Both the position numbers and the translations under genes were made by a program. Below the pieces are notes generated by a model. That model did not search any database and had not been told where the DNA came from. It worked only from the letters and a program-made list of their open reading frames with translations. Positions 19,464 through 29,391 of a stretch of DNA of 64,000 nucleotides are shown here, piece by piece. Each line of letters begins with the position of its first letter. The stretch's first letter is position 1. Origin of the DNA: Isoptericola sp. BMS4 (GTDB lineage Bacteria; Actinomycetota; Actinomycetes; Actinomycetales; Cellulomonadaceae); NCBI RefSeq assembly GCF_011634835.1, contig NZ_SIRP01000001.1:3901748-3965747 (forward strand), given 5' to 3'.

Positions 19464-20765
19464 CTACCGGCCACCCTCCGGCCCGGGCCCACCCACCAGG
19501 GCGGCGACGTGCCGGTGGCCGCGCGCCTCGTACCCCACGACGCTCACCGCGGGCGCGAGCATGAGGACCACCAGGCCGAGCGACGTCGGCGCCCCGGCCT
19601 CCACCAGCGCGACGGCGAGGACGACGGTCGCCACTCCCCCGCCCAGGAGGGCCAGGTGCAACCGGTGGACGCGCCGGGCGAGCGACCAGAACAGCAGGTA
19701 GTCGACCAGCAGGAACGCGGCCACGGGCACGGCGACGGAGAGCATCACCGCTCCGGGGCCGAGCTCGGTGTGCCCCTCGAGCCCGTACGCCACGACGTGC
19801 AGGCCGGCACCCACGGCGGCCAGGGAGGCGTAGAGGGCGATGTGCCCGTACCCCCAGCCGAACGACCGCTCGGGGTGGCGGGCGAGGAGGTCTCCCGCCG
19901 GGGTGATGAAGTAGGTCCACCACAGCCCGAAGGTCAGCCCGGTGCCGGCGAGCGCCACGACGGCCGCGTCGAGGCTCCACCCCTGGCCCTCCACGACGGC
20001 GGTCAACGACGCCACCGTGCCGATGACGCCCTCGCCGAGGGTGATGATCGCGAGCAGGCCGTACCGCTCGGCGATGTGGTGCGGGTGCCACGGTGTCCCC
20101 CGCCGTCCGTCGTCGCCCGAGGGCAGCCGCTCCGCCACCACGGGGCCGGCCGTCTCCACCACGACCAGCAGGGCGCCGAGCGCGAAGAAGGTCCCCACGG
20201 ACACGGGCGCGACCGCCAGCGCGACCCACCCCACCTGGGCGATCACCAGCGCGCGGGCGTAGGTGAGGCAGACGCGGCGGCACCGCGGCGACTGCCGGGC
20301 CGCGCGCAGCCACTGCACGAGCATCGCGAGCCGCATGACTACGTACCCGGCGACCATGACCTCGTTGTGGACCTGATCGCCCTCGTCGATCGAGTGGAAC
20401 ATCTCCGGCAGCCCGAGGGAGAGCACGATGACGCCCGTCATCTGGACCATCGTCGTGACGCGGTACACCCAGTCGTCGGTGTCGAACGCGGACGCGAACC
20501 AGGAGAAGTTGATCCACGCCCAGCAGACGGCGAACATCGCGAAGCAGAACCCGACGACGCCGGAGGCGGCGTGCCCCTCGGCGACGAGGTGCGCGGCCTG
20601 CTCGCCCGCGACGCCGAACGCCACGACGAACGCGAGGTCGAACAGCAGCTCGAGCGGGGTGGCGGGGCGGTGCGAGTCGCCCGGGTCGCGGCCGGACATG
20701 CGGCGCACCCGGGGCAGCGGCGCCGCCGGACGGCTGGACGGGTGGCCCTGGCGGGGGTCGGTCAT
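19464..20765 (-). CDS. Low-temperature-requirement protein A (LtrA) family membrane protein
   Basis: 433 aa from ATG 20765. A multi-pass membrane protein; the opening PLELLFDLAFVVAFG and later GLLAIITLGEGVIGT segments are typical of the LtrA family, first noted in Listeria. About ten or more hydrophobic segments are spread along the sequence. Function unknown. A GATCAT hexamer 6 nt before the start may be a -10. A longer in-frame start (20810) lacks support. Confidence 0.8.
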   Translation of the reverse strand: MTDPRQGHPSSRPAAPLPRVRRMSGRDPGDSHRPATPLELLFDLAFVVAFGVAGEQAAHLVAEGHAASGVVGFCFAMFAVCWAWINFSWFASAFDTDDWVYRVTTMVQMTGVIVLSLGLPEMFHSIDEGDQVHNEVMVAGYVVMRLAMLVQWLRAARQSPRCRRVCLTYARALVIAQVGWVALAVAPVSVGTFFALGALLVVVETAGPVVAERLPSGDDGRRGTPWHPHHIAERYGLLAIITLGEGVIGTVASLTAVVEGQGWSLDAAVVALAGTGLTFGLWWTYFITPAGDLLARHPERSFGWGYGHIALYASLAAVGAGLHVVAYGLEGHTELGPGAVMLSVAVPVAAFLLVDYLLFWSLARRVHRLHLALLGGGVATVVLAVALVEAGAPTSLGLVVLMLAPAVSVVGYEARGHRHVAALVGGPGPEGGR

Positions 20766-20826
20766 GGGCTCATGATCGCGGCGGCACACCTCGCGGGCAC
20801 GCGGCGGCACGCCGGGAGGGGGTGCC

Positions 20827-22014
20827 TCAGCCGAAGACCCGGCCCTCGCCGCGGTAGGTCGGCACGATGTCGACCACCTCGTCGCCGCGCACGAGGTGCA
20901 CCTCGGCGAACCGTTCCATGAGCTCGCCGGCCTTCGCGTGGCGCATCCACACCCGGTCCCCGACGCGCAGCGGCCGCGCGCCGGACGACCGGCGCCGCAG
21001 CGGCGTCATCACCTCGCCCGCGCCCTCGGGACCGGTGAGCGCCCAGCCGTCCGTCACGACGCGGGGCAGCCGGGAGCGGCCCGCGGGGCCCGAGGCCACG
21101 TAGCCGCCGCCGAACGCCGTCGCCCACCCGGTGGCCGGCACGCGGACGACGTCGAGCCCGAAGAAGGCGGCGGGCCGCGGCCGGAACGACCGGTAGCCGT
21201 CGAACAGGCCGGGGGTGAACAGGCCGGACCCCGCCGTCACCTCGGTGACGTGCGGGCCCGCGGCAGAGGTCTCGAGCGACCCGGTGCCGCCGGAGTTGAC
21301 CAGGTCGAGGCCGTGCCCGGCGGCGTCCGCCGCGGCGGCGAGGAGCGCGCCGCGGCGCGAGTCGACGTCGGCGACCGACCACCGCTTCACGACGCGGACC
21401 GCCGGGCTGGTGTCGGGCAGGCCCGCCACCTGGGCCTCGTAGAGCATGAGGCCGCGCAGGCGGGCGCCGGGCACGGCCCCGACGCGGGCCGCGAGCGTCG
21501 CGACGTCGCCGGGCGTGCGCAGCGGCGAGCGACGGGTCCCGAGGTGCGCCCGCCACCGCCCGAGGCCGACCCGCAGCGACGCGTCGACGTCGAGGCAGAC
21601 CCGCACCGGCGGTGCCTCGCCGTCACCGGCCGCGAGCGCGTCCCGCAGCGGCACGAGCTGGGCGACGTCGTCGACCATGAGGGTGATCTCGCGCCGTGCC
21701 GTGACGTCCTGGGCGAGCCGCGCCAGGGCGTGGCGGTCGACGCTCGGGTAGCCGACGAGCACGTCCCGCACCCCGGTGCCCACCAGCCACAGGGCCTCGG
21801 CCACCGAGTACGCCATGACGCCCGTGAACCCCGACGCCAGCGCCCGGTCGAGCAGGGCGCGCACCCGGACGGACTTGCTCGCCAGGCGGACGGGGGCCCC
21901 GCCCGCGCGGCGGCGCAGGTCGGCGGCGTTGGCGTCGAAGGCGTCCAGGTCGACGACGGCGACCGGTGCCGGGAGGTGCGCCGTCGCACGTCCCAGCCGC
22001 GCGGTGAGGCTCAT
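20827..22014 (-). CDS. PLP enzyme with alanine-racemase N-terminal fold (D-threonine aldolase-like)
   Basis: 395 aa from ATG 22014. VVDLDAFDANAADLRRR followed by RLASKSVR (Schiff-base lysine) is the fold type III PLP signature shared by alanine racemases and D-threonine aldolase/D-serine dehydratase-like enzymes. Later GGTGS and GSGLFTPGLFD segments fit phosphate binding. The His-x-Cys zinc motif of D-serine dehydratase is not obvious at the C-terminus, so the exact reaction is open. A TAGCGT hexamer ends 7 nt before the ATG (leaderless). It is divergent from the FAD oxidoreductase, 90 nt away; the pair may share a pathway. Confidence 0.82.
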   Translation of the reverse strand: MSLTARLGRATAHLPAPVAVVDLDAFDANAADLRRRAGGAPVRLASKSVRVRALLDRALASGFTGVMAYSVAEALWLVGTGVRDVLVGYPSVDRHALARLAQDVTARREITLMVDDVAQLVPLRDALAAGDGEAPPVRVCLDVDASLRVGLGRWRAHLGTRRSPLRTPGDVATLAARVGAVPGARLRGLMLYEAQVAGLPDTSPAVRVVKRWSVADVDSRRGALLAAAADAAGHGLDLVNSGGTGSLETSAAGPHVTEVTAGSGLFTPGLFDGYRSFRPRPAAFFGLDVVRVPATGWATAFGGGYVASGPAGRSRLPRVVTDGWALTGPEGAGEVMTPLRRRSSGARPLRVGDRVWMRHAKAGELMERFAEVHLVRGDEVVDIVPTYRGEGRVFG

Positions 22015-22104
22015 GGGTCGCACGCTACACCTCGCCCGGGCGGCCCCCACCAGCGCCGACGCCCCTCTCCCGCACGGCACCGGGGGCGTGGCAGAGTGTG
22101 CACG

Positions 22105-23529
22105 GTGAGCCAGAGCACCGTCGCCAGCACACCGCCCTCGTCCGCCGCGGCGCCCGCCGCGCCGCCGGTGCGCACCTGGGGACGCACGGCCTCGTGGCGG
22201 CCAGCCCGCCGCGCCGCCCCGCACGACGAGGCGGAGCTCGCCGCCGTCGTCGGGGGCGCCGCCGACGACGGCGTGCGGGTGCGCGCGATCGGCGCCGGCC
22301 ACTCCTTCACCCCGGCCGCGCAGACCGACGGGCTGCACCTGGACCTGGACGCCCTGGCCGGGATCGAGGCGGTCGTGCCGCAGCCGGACGGCACCTCGCA
22401 CGTCACCGTGCGCGCCGGGACGCGCCTGCACGTGCTCAACCGCCTCCTGTGGTCCCTGGGGCTGGCGATGCGCAACCTCGGCGACATCGACCGCCAGTCG
22501 GTGGCGGGCGCGATCTCCACGGGCACGCACGGCACCGGCGCGCGGCTGGGCGGGCTGGCGACGCAGGTGCGCGGCGTCCGCGTCGTCGGCGCCGACGGGA
22601 GCGTGCGCACCGTCGGCGAGGCGGACCCGGCCGGGGCCGCGGAGCGCGAGCTGTTCGAGGTGGCCCGGCTCGGGCTCGGCACCGTCGGGGTGCTGTCGGC
22701 GGTGACGCTCGAGGTGGTGCCCGCCTTCTGGCTGCACGCCCGCGAGGAGCCGTGGCCGCTCGAGGCGGTCCTGGAAGACCTGGACGGGTTCGCCGACGAC
22801 CACGACCACGCGGAGTTCTACTGGTTCCCGGGCACGCGCCGCGCCCTGACGCTGCGCAACGACCGCGCGTCGGCCGACGACGTGGCCGCGCTCCGGGCTC
22901 GCCGCTCCGGCGTGCTGGGCACGGTGCGGGGCGCGGCGGCGCGGGCCCGCACCCTGGTGGACGAGGAGGTGCTGTCCAACGGCGCGTTCGGGATGGTCAA
23001 CCGGCTGGCGGTCGCCGCACCCAGCCTCGTGCCGCGGCTCAACGCGGTGAGCGCGCGGGCCCTGGGCGCGCGCTCGTACGTCGCGCCGTCGCACGAGGTG
23101 TTCGTCCATCCGCGACGCGTGCGCTTCGCCGAGATGGAGTACGCGCTGCCGCGCGCCGCGCTGCGCGACGCCCTCGGCGAGCTCGACGGCTGGCTCACCG
23201 CCTCCGGCGAGCCCGTCCCCTTCCCCGTCGAGGTGCGCTTCGCCGCCGCGGACGACGTCTGGCTGTCGACCGCGCGCGGGCGCGAGACCGCGTACGTCGC
23301 GGTCCACCAGTACGCGGCCATGGCGCGCCACCGCTGGTTCGACGCGGCCGAGCAGATCTTCACGGCGGCCGGCGGCCGCCCCCACTGGGGCAAGCTGCAC
23401 ACCCGCACCGCCGACGACCTCGCCGCCCACTACCCGCTGGCCGACGTCGCCCGCGTCCGCGCCGCCGCCGACCCCGACGGCATCTTCCGCAACGACTACA
23501 CCGACGCCGTCCTCGGCGTCGCGCACTGA
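22105..23529 (+). CDS. FAD-linked oxidoreductase, D-arabinono-1,4-lactone oxidase family
   Basis: 474 aa from GTG 22105. A VAO/PCMH-type FAD domain (GAGHSFTPAAQTDG, GTHGTG) is followed by an ALO-type C-terminal domain ending in PHWGKLH and a DPDGIFRNDY motif. Such enzymes oxidise sugar lactones or polyols using O2. The substrate is not predictable here. CAGAGT ends 7 nt before the start, suggesting leaderless transcription; GTG 22096 is an alternative. An unusual inverted repeat follows the stop. Confidence 0.87.
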   Translation: MSQSTVASTPPSSAAAPAAPPVRTWGRTASWRPARRAAPHDEAELAAVVGGAADDGVRVRAIGAGHSFTPAAQTDGLHLDLDALAGIEAVVPQPDGTSHVTVRAGTRLHVLNRLLWSLGLAMRNLGDIDRQSVAGAISTGTHGTGARLGGLATQVRGVRVVGADGSVRTVGEADPAGAAERELFEVARLGLGTVGVLSAVTLEVVPAFWLHAREEPWPLEAVLEDLDGFADDHDHAEFYWFPGTRRALTLRNDRASADDVAALRARRSGVLGTVRGAAARARTLVDEEVLSNGAFGMVNRLAVAAPSLVPRLNAVSARALGARSYVAPSHEVFVHPRRVRFAEMEYALPRAALRDALGELDGWLTASGEPVPFPVEVRFAAADDVWLSTARGRETAYVAVHQYAAMARHRWFDAAEQIFTAAGGRPHWGKLHTRTADDLAAHYPLADVARVRAAADPDGIFRNDYTDAVLGVAH

Positions 23530-23549
23530 CGCGGACGGCGCCCGGTCGC

Positions 23550-23682
23550 GAGGCCGGCTGGGCCTGGGTGGCGCCGGGACAGCGGTCGGGAGGTCGTGTC
23601 GCGAGGCACGCCGCTCGGCCGCTCGTTCCTCGCGCCCTCCTGCCAGACCCAGCCAGCCTCTCGACACGACCTCCCGACCGCT
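23550..23682. repeat. Interleaved inverted repeat between convergent genes
   Basis: Two inverted repeats interlock in the order A-B-A'-B'. B is a perfect 21-nt arm (23581-23601 with 23662-23682) beginning AGCGGTCGGGAGG. A is an 18-nt arm (23550-23567 with 23643-23660) with two mismatches. The only way to pair all arms is pseudoknot-like, or as alternating structures. B' includes two bases of the ispF stop codon. Confidence 0.75.
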
Positions 23683-24181
23683 ATCCCCTGGGTTGCGGTT
23701 GCGGCACGACGAGAGCCGTCGCGATCGCCGCCACGCCCTCGCCGCGGCCGGTGAGGCCGAGCCCGTCGGTGGTGGTGGCGCTGAGGGACACGGGCGCCCC
23801 GGCGGCGTCGGACAGCACGGCCTCGGCCTCGGCGCGCCGGGGACCGAGCTTGGGGCGGTTCCCGATCACCTGGACGGCGACGTTGCCGACGTCGAAGCCG
23901 GCGTCGCGGACCCGGCGGGCGGCCTCGGCGAGGAGCACCGTGCCGCTCGCGCCGGCCCAGCGCGGCTCGCTCGTGCCGAAGTGGCTGCCGAGGTCGCCGA
24001 TGCCGGCGGCGGAGAAGAGGGCGTCGGCGGCGGCGTGCGCTGCGACGTCGGCGTCCGAGTGCCCGGCGAGGCCGCGCTCGCCCGGCCAGTGCAGCCCGCC
24101 GAGCCAGAGGTCGCGGTCGGTGTCGGCGGCGAACGCGTGCACGTCGACGCCGACGCCGGTGCGGGGCATGCCGGTGGTCAC
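23681..24181 (-). CDS. ispF: 2-C-methyl-D-erythritol 2,4-cyclodiphosphate synthase
   Basis: 166 aa from GTG 24181. Fifth step of the MEP route to isoprenoids: cyclises CDP-ME-2-phosphate with loss of CMP. GVDVHAF (metal-binding Asp and His), [16 protein letters not shown] and GDLGSHF are intact. The GTG overlaps the ispD stop codon (GTGA) and has GGAGGAG upstream. ispD-ispF are therefore translationally coupled. The stop codon is shared with the edge of an inverted repeat. Confidence 0.95.
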   Translation of the reverse strand: MTTGMPRTGVGVDVHAFAADTDRDLWLGGLHWPGERGLAGHSDADVAAHAAADALFSAAGIGDLGSHFGTSEPRWAGASGTVLLAEAARRVRDAGFDVGNVAVQVIGNRPKLGPRRAEAEAVLSDAAGAPVSLSATTTDGLGLTGRGEGVAAIATALVVPQPQPRG

Positions 24182-24921
24182 GACTCCTCCTCGACGAGGA
24201 GGCCGGCGACGACCAGGTCGCGCTCGGTGGTGATCTTCATGGCGTGCTCGTCGCCGGCGACGACGTGCACGGGCAGGCCGAGGGCCTCGACGAGGCCGGC
24301 GTCGTCGGACGCGGCGAGGTGCTCGGCGGCGGCGCGGCCGGCGCCGGCGGCGTGGGCGCGGACCAGCACGTCCCGGTCGAAGCCCTGCGGGGTCTGCACC
24401 ACGCGGAGCAGGGCGCGGTCCGGTGTCTCGACGACCCGTTCGACGCGAGGCCCGTCGGCGGGCGACGGGTCGCCGTCCGCGTCGGGCGCGACCCGCTTGA
24501 CCGTGTCGACCATGGGCAGGCCCGGGACGACGGCGGGATGGCCGGTGCGGACCGCGTCGGCGACGCGGCGCACCAGCGCGGGCGGGGCGAGGGGCCGGGC
24601 GGCGTCGTGCACGAGGACGACGGTGGTGTCGGCGGGCACGTGGCGCAGCCCGGCGGCCACGGACGCCTGCCGGGTGGTCCCGCCGTCCACGACGCGCACG
24701 GGCAGGTCGACGAGGTCGTCGCGGCCGACGACGTCCTGCACGGCGTCCGTGAGGCCGGGCGGGCAGGTGACGACGAGGGCGTCGACCGTGCCGGAGGCGG
24801 CGAGCCGGCGTGCGGCGTGCAGCACCAGGGGGAGCCCGCCGAGGTCGACCAGGGCCTTGGGCAGGTCGCGGCCGAGCCGCGTGCCGGAGCCGGCGGCGGT
24901 GAGGATCGCGAGCGTCGTCAT
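24178..24921 (-). CDS. ispD: 2-C-methyl-D-erythritol 4-phosphate cytidylyltransferase
   Basis: 247 aa. Third step of the MEP pathway: couples CTP to MEP. The N-terminal [21 protein letters not shown] nucleotidyltransferase loop and [10 protein letters not shown] are diagnostic. It overlaps ispF by 4 nt. carD lies upstream on the same strand, a common actinobacterial order, but a perfect 16-bp hairpin separates them, so ispDF probably has its own promoter or depends on readthrough. Confidence 0.95.
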   Translation of the reverse strand: MTTLAILTAAGSGTRLGRDLPKALVDLGGLPLVLHAARRLAASGTVDALVVTCPPGLTDAVQDVVGRDDLVDLPVRVVDGGTTRQASVAAGLRHVPADTTVVLVHDAARPLAPPALVRRVADAVRTGHPAVVPGLPMVDTVKRVAPDADGDPSPADGPRVERVVETPDRALLRVVQTPQGFDRDVLVRAHAAGAGRAAAEHLAASDDAGLVEALGLPVHVVAGDEHAMKITTERDLVVAGLLVEEES

Positions 24922-24979
24922 CGAGGGTGCTCTCCGCGGGGTGCTGGTGCGGGCGGGGCGACCGAGGTCCCGTCAGACG

Positions 24980-25017
24980 AGTGTCGCCGCGCACCGGTGA
25001 TGGTGCGCGGCGACACT
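24980..25017 (-). terminator. carD terminator
   Basis: Perfect 16-bp stem (AGTGTCGCCGCGCACC) with a 6-nt loop, 23 nt beyond the carD stop and about 60 nt before ispD. Confidence 0.75.
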
Positions 25018-25039
25018 GGACGGTCCGTCTCGGGCCGGG

Positions 25040-25522
25040 TCAGGAGGCGAGGACCTCGTCGATGATCGCGGCGGCGCGCTCCTCGTCGACGCCCTCCGCG
25101 AGCGCGACCTCCGACTCGAGGATCTGCCGCGCCTTGGCCAGCATGCGCTTCTCCCCCGCGGAGAGGCCGCGGTCGGCGTCGCGGCGCGAGAGGTCGCGCA
25201 CGACCTCGCCCACCTTGATGACGTCGCCGGAGGCCAGCTTCTCGAGGTTCGCCTTGTACCGGCGCGACCAGTTGGTCGGCTCCTCGGTGTACGGCGCACG
25301 CAGCACGTCGAAGACCTTGTCGAGGCCTTCCTGGTCGACCACGTCGCGCACGCCGACGAGGTCGACGTTCTCCGCCGGGACCTCGATCGTCAGGTCGCCC
25401 TGGGCGACCTTGAGCTTGAGGTACATCTTCTCTTCGCCACGGATCTTGCGCGTCTTGACCTCTTCGATCAGCGCGGCGCCGTGATGCGGGTAGACAACCG
25501 TCTCGCCTACTGTGAACGTCAT
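25040..25522 (-). CDS. carD: CarD-family RNA polymerase-binding regulator
   Basis: 160 aa from ATG 25522. CarD binds the RNA polymerase beta subunit and stabilises open complexes, notably at rRNA promoters. The N-terminal RNAP-interacting domain starts [20 protein letters not shown]; the C-terminal helical DNA-binding region includes [25 protein letters not shown] precedes the start, and the longer reading upstream is not supported. It is divergent from a lipoprotein gene across 251 nt that must hold both promoters; no clear hexamer pair was singled out there. Confidence 0.95.
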   Translation of the reverse strand: MTFTVGETVVYPHHGAALIEEVKTRKIRGEEKMYLKLKVAQGDLTIEVPAENVDLVGVRDVVDQEGLDKVFDVLRAPYTEEPTNWSRRYKANLEKLASGDVIKVGEVVRDLSRRDADRGLSAGEKRMLAKARQILESEVALAEGVDEERAAAIIDEVLAS

Positions 25523-25773
25523 CTGTAGATGTCCCCTTTCCCAGTGGACGATCCTACCACGCGGCGGTGTCACCCCCGAGGCCTCCGCCGACGCGCCGAC
25601 CCCGCAGAACGGTACGTCTTCGCAGGTCAGAGAGCTGCCAGCGGGTGGGATCGAAACCTGCGTCACGTCGTCGTTAAGATGGCCCGGGGCCCCCTGCGGG
25701 CTCCGACCCCGACTGTCCCGTGCACGCGGCGTGAAGGCACGCCCGCGCCGGCCACGCCCGTGAAGGAGAGCAC

Positions 25774-26268
25774 GTGTCCCGCTCCGCCCGTCCCGCACGT
25801 ACCGCCGTCGTCGCCACCGGCGCGGTGGCCGCGGCCGCCCTGCTGGCCGCCTGCTCCCCCACGACCACCGTGCTGCCGTACGCGCCGTCGGACGGCGCGC
25901 GCGTCAACCTGACCGACTCCGTCCGCGGCATCAACCTCATGGTCGTGTCCGAGGGCGACGGCGCCCCGGGCGCCCTCCTCGGCGCCCTCGCGAACGACTC
26001 GGGCGAGGACGTGTCGTTCGAGCTCGCCACCGCGGGCAACGACACGGTCTCCCTCGTCGTGCCCGCCGGGGAGACCGTCTACCTGAGCGCCCCGGACCAG
26101 CCCGAGCAGTCCGTCGACGCCCGGCTCGGCGCGATCGACACCTACCCCGGCGGCGAGCTGGACGCGACGCTGTCGGGCGCCGGCGTGGACGAGGAGTTCG
26201 GGCTGCCCGTCTTCGACGGCACCCTGCCGGAGTACGCCCCGTACGTGCCGGACGCCCTCGTGTCCTGA
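25774..26268 (+). CDS. Putative lipoprotein, unknown function
   Basis: 164 aa from GTG 25774 (AAGGAG upstream). A signal peptide with lipobox LLAAC (Cys about residue 28) predicts lipid anchoring outside the membrane. The rest is a single small beta-rich domain with [18 protein letters not shown] and [18 protein letters not shown], the pattern of actinobacterial lipoproteins found next to carD. This general pattern resembles the DUF461/copper-chaperone-like immunoglobulin fold, but the metal-binding Met/His set is not evident. Confidence 0.7.
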   Translation: MSRSARPARTAVVATGAVAAAALLAACSPTTTVLPYAPSDGARVNLTDSVRGINLMVVSEGDGAPGALLGALANDSGEDVSFELATAGNDTVSLVVPAGETVYLSAPDQPEQSVDARLGAIDTYPGGELDATLSGAGVDEEFGLPVFDGTLPEYAPYVPDALVS

Positions 26269-26317
26269 CCCGCGGCACCGGGCCGCCGGCGCGACCCGGA
26301 CGCACGATCCCGAACGC

Positions 26318-26357
26318 ACGAGAGGGGCGGACCGCCGACGTGGTCCGCCCCTCTCGT
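26318..26357. terminator. Bidirectional terminator
   Basis: Perfect 16-bp stem (ACGAGAGGGGCGGACC) with an 8-nt loop between the plus-strand lipoprotein gene and the minus-strand pst operon. Confidence 0.8.
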
Positions 26358-26365
26358 CGTCCCGG

Positions 26366-26429
26366 CCCGCAGCGGGACCGCAGGCCTCAGCCGTCCTGTC
26401 GCGGCCGAGGTCTGCGGTTCCGCTGCGGG
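26366..26429. repeat. Second hairpin between lipoprotein gene and pstB
   Basis: 23-nt arms (26366-26388 and 26407-26429, starting CCCGCAGCGG) with two mismatches and an 18-nt loop. It directly follows a perfect terminator and is closer to pstB, so it may be the pst terminator or a separate palindromic element. Confidence 0.6.
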
Positions 26430-26475
26430 CGGGTGCCTCGTCCCTCGGCCCCCACCCTGCGCTGCACCTCCGCCC

Positions 26476-27255
26476 TCAGCCGAAGCGGCCGGAGACGTAG
26501 TCCTCCGTGGCCTTCTCGGCCGGCGAGGAGAAGATCGTCGAGGTGTCGTCCATCTCGATCAGGCGGCCCGGCTTGCCGGTGCCCGCGATGTTGAAGAAGG
26601 CGGTGCGGTCGCTGACGCGGGCCGCCTGCTGCATGTTGTGGGTGACGATGACGATCGTGTAGCTCTGCTTGAGCTCGCCGATGAGGTCCTCGATCGCGAT
26701 CGTGGAGATCGGGTCCAGGGCCGAGCACGGCTCGTCCATCAGCAGCACCTGCGGCTTGACCGCGATCGCCCGCGCGATGCACAGCCGCTGCTGCTGGCCG
26801 CCCGACAGGCCCGACCCGGGCCGGTCGAGCCGGTCCTTCACCTCGTTCCACAGGTTCGCCCCACGCAGCGACGACTCGACGAGGTCGTCGGCGTCCGACC
26901 GGCTCATCCGGCGGTTGTTGAGGCGGACGCCGGCGAGCACGTTCTCCTTGATCGACATCGTCGGGAACGGGTTCGGCCGCTGGAACACCATGCCCACGGT
27001 GCGGCGCACGGCCACCGGGTCCACGTCGGCCCCGTACAGGTCGACGCCCTCGAGCGCGACCGTGCCCTCGACGTGGGCGCCGTCGATCACCTCGTGCATG
27101 CGGTTGAGGGTCCGCAGGAACGTCGACTTGCCGCAGCCGGACGGGCCGATGAACGCCGTCACCGACTTCGGCTCGATCGTCATCGTGACGTCCTGCACGG
27201 CGAGGAAGTCGCCGTAGTAGATGTTGAGGTCCTTCACGTCGATGCGCTGTGCCAT
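26476..27255 (-). CDS. pstB: Phosphate ABC transporter ATP-binding protein
   Basis: 259 aa. It powers high-affinity phosphate import. Walker [11 protein letters not shown], signature LSGGQQQRL, Walker [14 protein letters not shown] and the H-loop THNMQQ are all present, along with the PstB-specific start [14 protein letters not shown]. Last gene of pstSCAB, 61 nt after pstA. Confidence 0.97.
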   Translation of the reverse strand: MAQRIDVKDLNIYYGDFLAVQDVTMTIEPKSVTAFIGPSGCGKSTFLRTLNRMHEVIDGAHVEGTVALEGVDLYGADVDPVAVRRTVGMVFQRPNPFPTMSIKENVLAGVRLNNRRMSRSDADDLVESSLRGANLWNEVKDRLDRPGSGLSGGQQQRLCIARAIAVKPQVLLMDEPCSALDPISTIAIEDLIGELKQSYTIVIVTHNMQQAARVSDRTAFFNIAGTGKPGRLIEMDDTSTIFSSPAEKATEDYVSGRFG

Positions 27256-27316
27256 CGTTGCTTCCTTCGGGTCAGCTGCGGTTCTGCGCAGGGTCCGGGG
27301 GCGGGGTCCTGCGCGG

Positions 27317-28279
27317 TCAGCGCAGCGTGGGGGCGAACCAGCGGTTCACGAGACGGCCGACGAGGTTCAGCGCCAGCACCATGACGATGAGCACGAGCGC
27401 CGCGCCCCACGCGCTCTGCATCGCGATGTCGGGCACGCACGTGGCCGACTCCCCGCCCGGGCAGGTGGCCGTGCCCTGCATGTACTGCCGGTAGATGAAC
27501 ACCGGCAGCGTCATCATGCGCCCGTCCGTCGGGTTGACGTTGATCGAGTCGGTGACGCCGACGGTGACCAGGAGCGGCGCCGTCTCGCCGATCACGCGGG
27601 CGACAGCGAGCAGGACACCGGTCGTCAGGCCCGCCACGGACGTGCGCAGCACGACCTTGACGATCGTCAGCCACTTCGGCACGCCGAGGGCGTACGAGGC
27701 CTCGCGGAGATCGTTCGGCACGAGCTTGAGCATCTCCTCGCAGGAGCGCACGACGACCGGGATCATGAGCACCGACAGCGCGACCGCGCCGATGATGCCC
27801 ATACGGACCGCCGGCCCGAGGATCAGCGTGAACAGCGAGATCGCGAACAGGCCGGCGACGATCGACGGGATGCCCGTCATCACGTCGATGAAGAACGTCA
27901 CGGCGCGGGCGAGCGCCCCCTTGCCGTACTCCACGAGGTAGATCGCCGTGAGGATGCCGACCGGCACGGAGATCAGGGCGGCGACACCCGTGATGACGAG
28001 CGTGCCCATGATGGCGTGGTAGATGCCGCCGCTCGGGTCCCCGCCGAAGATGTTGCGCATCGACAGGGTGAGGAAGTCCATGCTCATCCGGGCGGCGCCG
28101 TTGCTCAGCACCGTCCAGACGAGGGAGACGAGCGGGGTCATCGCCAGGACGAAGGCGGCCCAGATGAGCACCTGCATGGTGCGGTCGGTCCGCCGGCGGC
28201 GGGTGTCGGGGGTGGTCAGCAGCGCCCGGGTGCGGGCGGTGGACTCGGCCGTGTCGGTGGCGGGTGCGGTCGCGCTCAT
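27317..28279 (-). CDS. pstA: Phosphate ABC transporter permease PstA
   Basis: 320 aa, about six membrane helices with the permease EAA-type loop ([20 protein letters not shown]). Forms the channel with PstC. Its ATG overlaps the pstC stop by one base (TGATG). Confidence 0.95.
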   Translation of the reverse strand: MSATAPATDTAESTARTRALLTTPDTRRRRTDRTMQVLIWAAFVLAMTPLVSLVWTVLSNGAARMSMDFLTLSMRNIFGGDPSGGIYHAIMGTLVITGVAALISVPVGILTAIYLVEYGKGALARAVTFFIDVMTGIPSIVAGLFAISLFTLILGPAVRMGIIGAVALSVLMIPVVVRSCEEMLKLVPNDLREASYALGVPKWLTIVKVVLRTSVAGLTTGVLLAVARVIGETAPLLVTVGVTDSINVNPTDGRMMTLPVFIYRQYMQGTATCPGGESATCVPDIAMQSAWGAALVLIVMVLALNLVGRLVNRWFAPTLR

Positions 28280-29271
28280 CAGTTGGCCCCCGAGAAGTCC
28301 TTGCGGCGCGCGACGATGCCGCGCGCGAGCATGTTGACGGCCAGCGTGATGACGAACAGCACGAGGCCGGTGGCGATCAGCATGTTCACCGCGAGGCCGC
28401 TCGCCTCGGGGAAGTCCGCCGCGATGTACGCCGCGATCGTCTGCTGCTGCGCGCCCGCGAGGATCTTGAACGAGTACAGGAACCCGGGCGACAGGATCAT
28501 CAGCACGGCCATCGTCTCGCCGAGCGCCCGCCCGAGGCCGAGCATCGCTGCCGAGATCACGCCCGAGCGGCCGAAGGGCAGCACCGCGGTGCGCACGACC
28601 TCCCAGCGGGTGGCGCCGAGGGCGAGGGCGGCCTCCTCGTGCAGCTTCGGCGTCTGCAGGAACACCTCGCGCGAGACGGCGGTGATGATCGGCAGGATCA
28701 TCACCGCGAGCACCACCGCCACGGTCGCCATCGCGCGCGACGCCGACGAGACGTCACCCGCGAAGAGCGGGAACCAGCCGAGGTAGCGGTTCAGCCACTC
28801 CCACAGCGGCAGGGCCGCCGGCCCCAGCACCGAGATGCCCCACAGGCCGTAGATCACCGACGGGACGGCGGCCAGCAGGTCGACGAGGTAGCCGAGCACC
28901 TGCGCGAGCCGGCGCGGGGCGTAGTGCGAGATGAACAGCGCGATCCCCATCGCGACGGGCGTCGCCAGGCCCAGCGCCAGCGCGGCGGCGAGGAGCGTGC
29001 CGAACACCAGCGGGCCGACGAACCCGAGGAACGACGTGCCCTCCGGGAACCGCGGCACGGCCGCGGCCAGCTCGTCGGACCCCGCGGTCAGCGCCGGCCA
29101 CGCCTGCTGCAGCAGGAACAGGGCGACGGCGGCCAGGACGGCCAGGATCAGGACGCCCGCCCCGACGGCGATCCACCGGAACACCCGGTTGAAACCTCGG
29201 TCGGTCGTCCGACGACGTGTCTTGCGTCGCCCCGCCGCCGACGGCGACGGTGGGCTGACGGTGGTGGTCAC
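28279..29271 (-). CDS. pstC: Phosphate ABC transporter permease PstC
   Basis: 330 aa from GTG 29271, chosen for its GGAG site 7 nt upstream; a 30-residue longer reading is unsupported. An arginine-rich cytosolic lead (RRKTRRRTTDRG) precedes about six membrane helices; the EAALALGATRWEVVRTAVLPFG loop contacts PstB. Translationally coupled to pstA. 120 nt separate it from pstS. Confidence 0.94.
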   Translation of the reverse strand: MTTTVSPPSPSAAGRRKTRRRTTDRGFNRVFRWIAVGAGVLILAVLAAVALFLLQQAWPALTAGSDELAAAVPRFPEGTSFLGFVGPLVFGTLLAAALALGLATPVAMGIALFISHYAPRRLAQVLGYLVDLLAAVPSVIYGLWGISVLGPAALPLWEWLNRYLGWFPLFAGDVSSASRAMATVAVVLAVMILPIITAVSREVFLQTPKLHEEAALALGATRWEVVRTAVLPFGRSGVISAAMLGLGRALGETMAVLMILSPGFLYSFKILAGAQQQTIAAYIAADFPEASGLAVNMLIATGLVLFVITLAVNMLARGIVARRKDFSGAN

Positions 29272-29391
29272 TCGTACTCCTCGATGCGCTGGGGGTCTTC
29301 CGACGCCGGAGCCGGTGGCCGGTCCGTCCGCGCCCCGGAGGGCGTCGTCACGGCCGGCCACCGGCGTCGGTGTCCGGGCTCGTCCGGGTGG

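Noticed and set aside
22015-23667. N-terminal part of a 946-codon minus-strand frame running into the PLP enzyme
   Set aside because: It is antisense to the FAD oxidoreductase; the real start is the ATG at 22014, next to a -10 hexamer.
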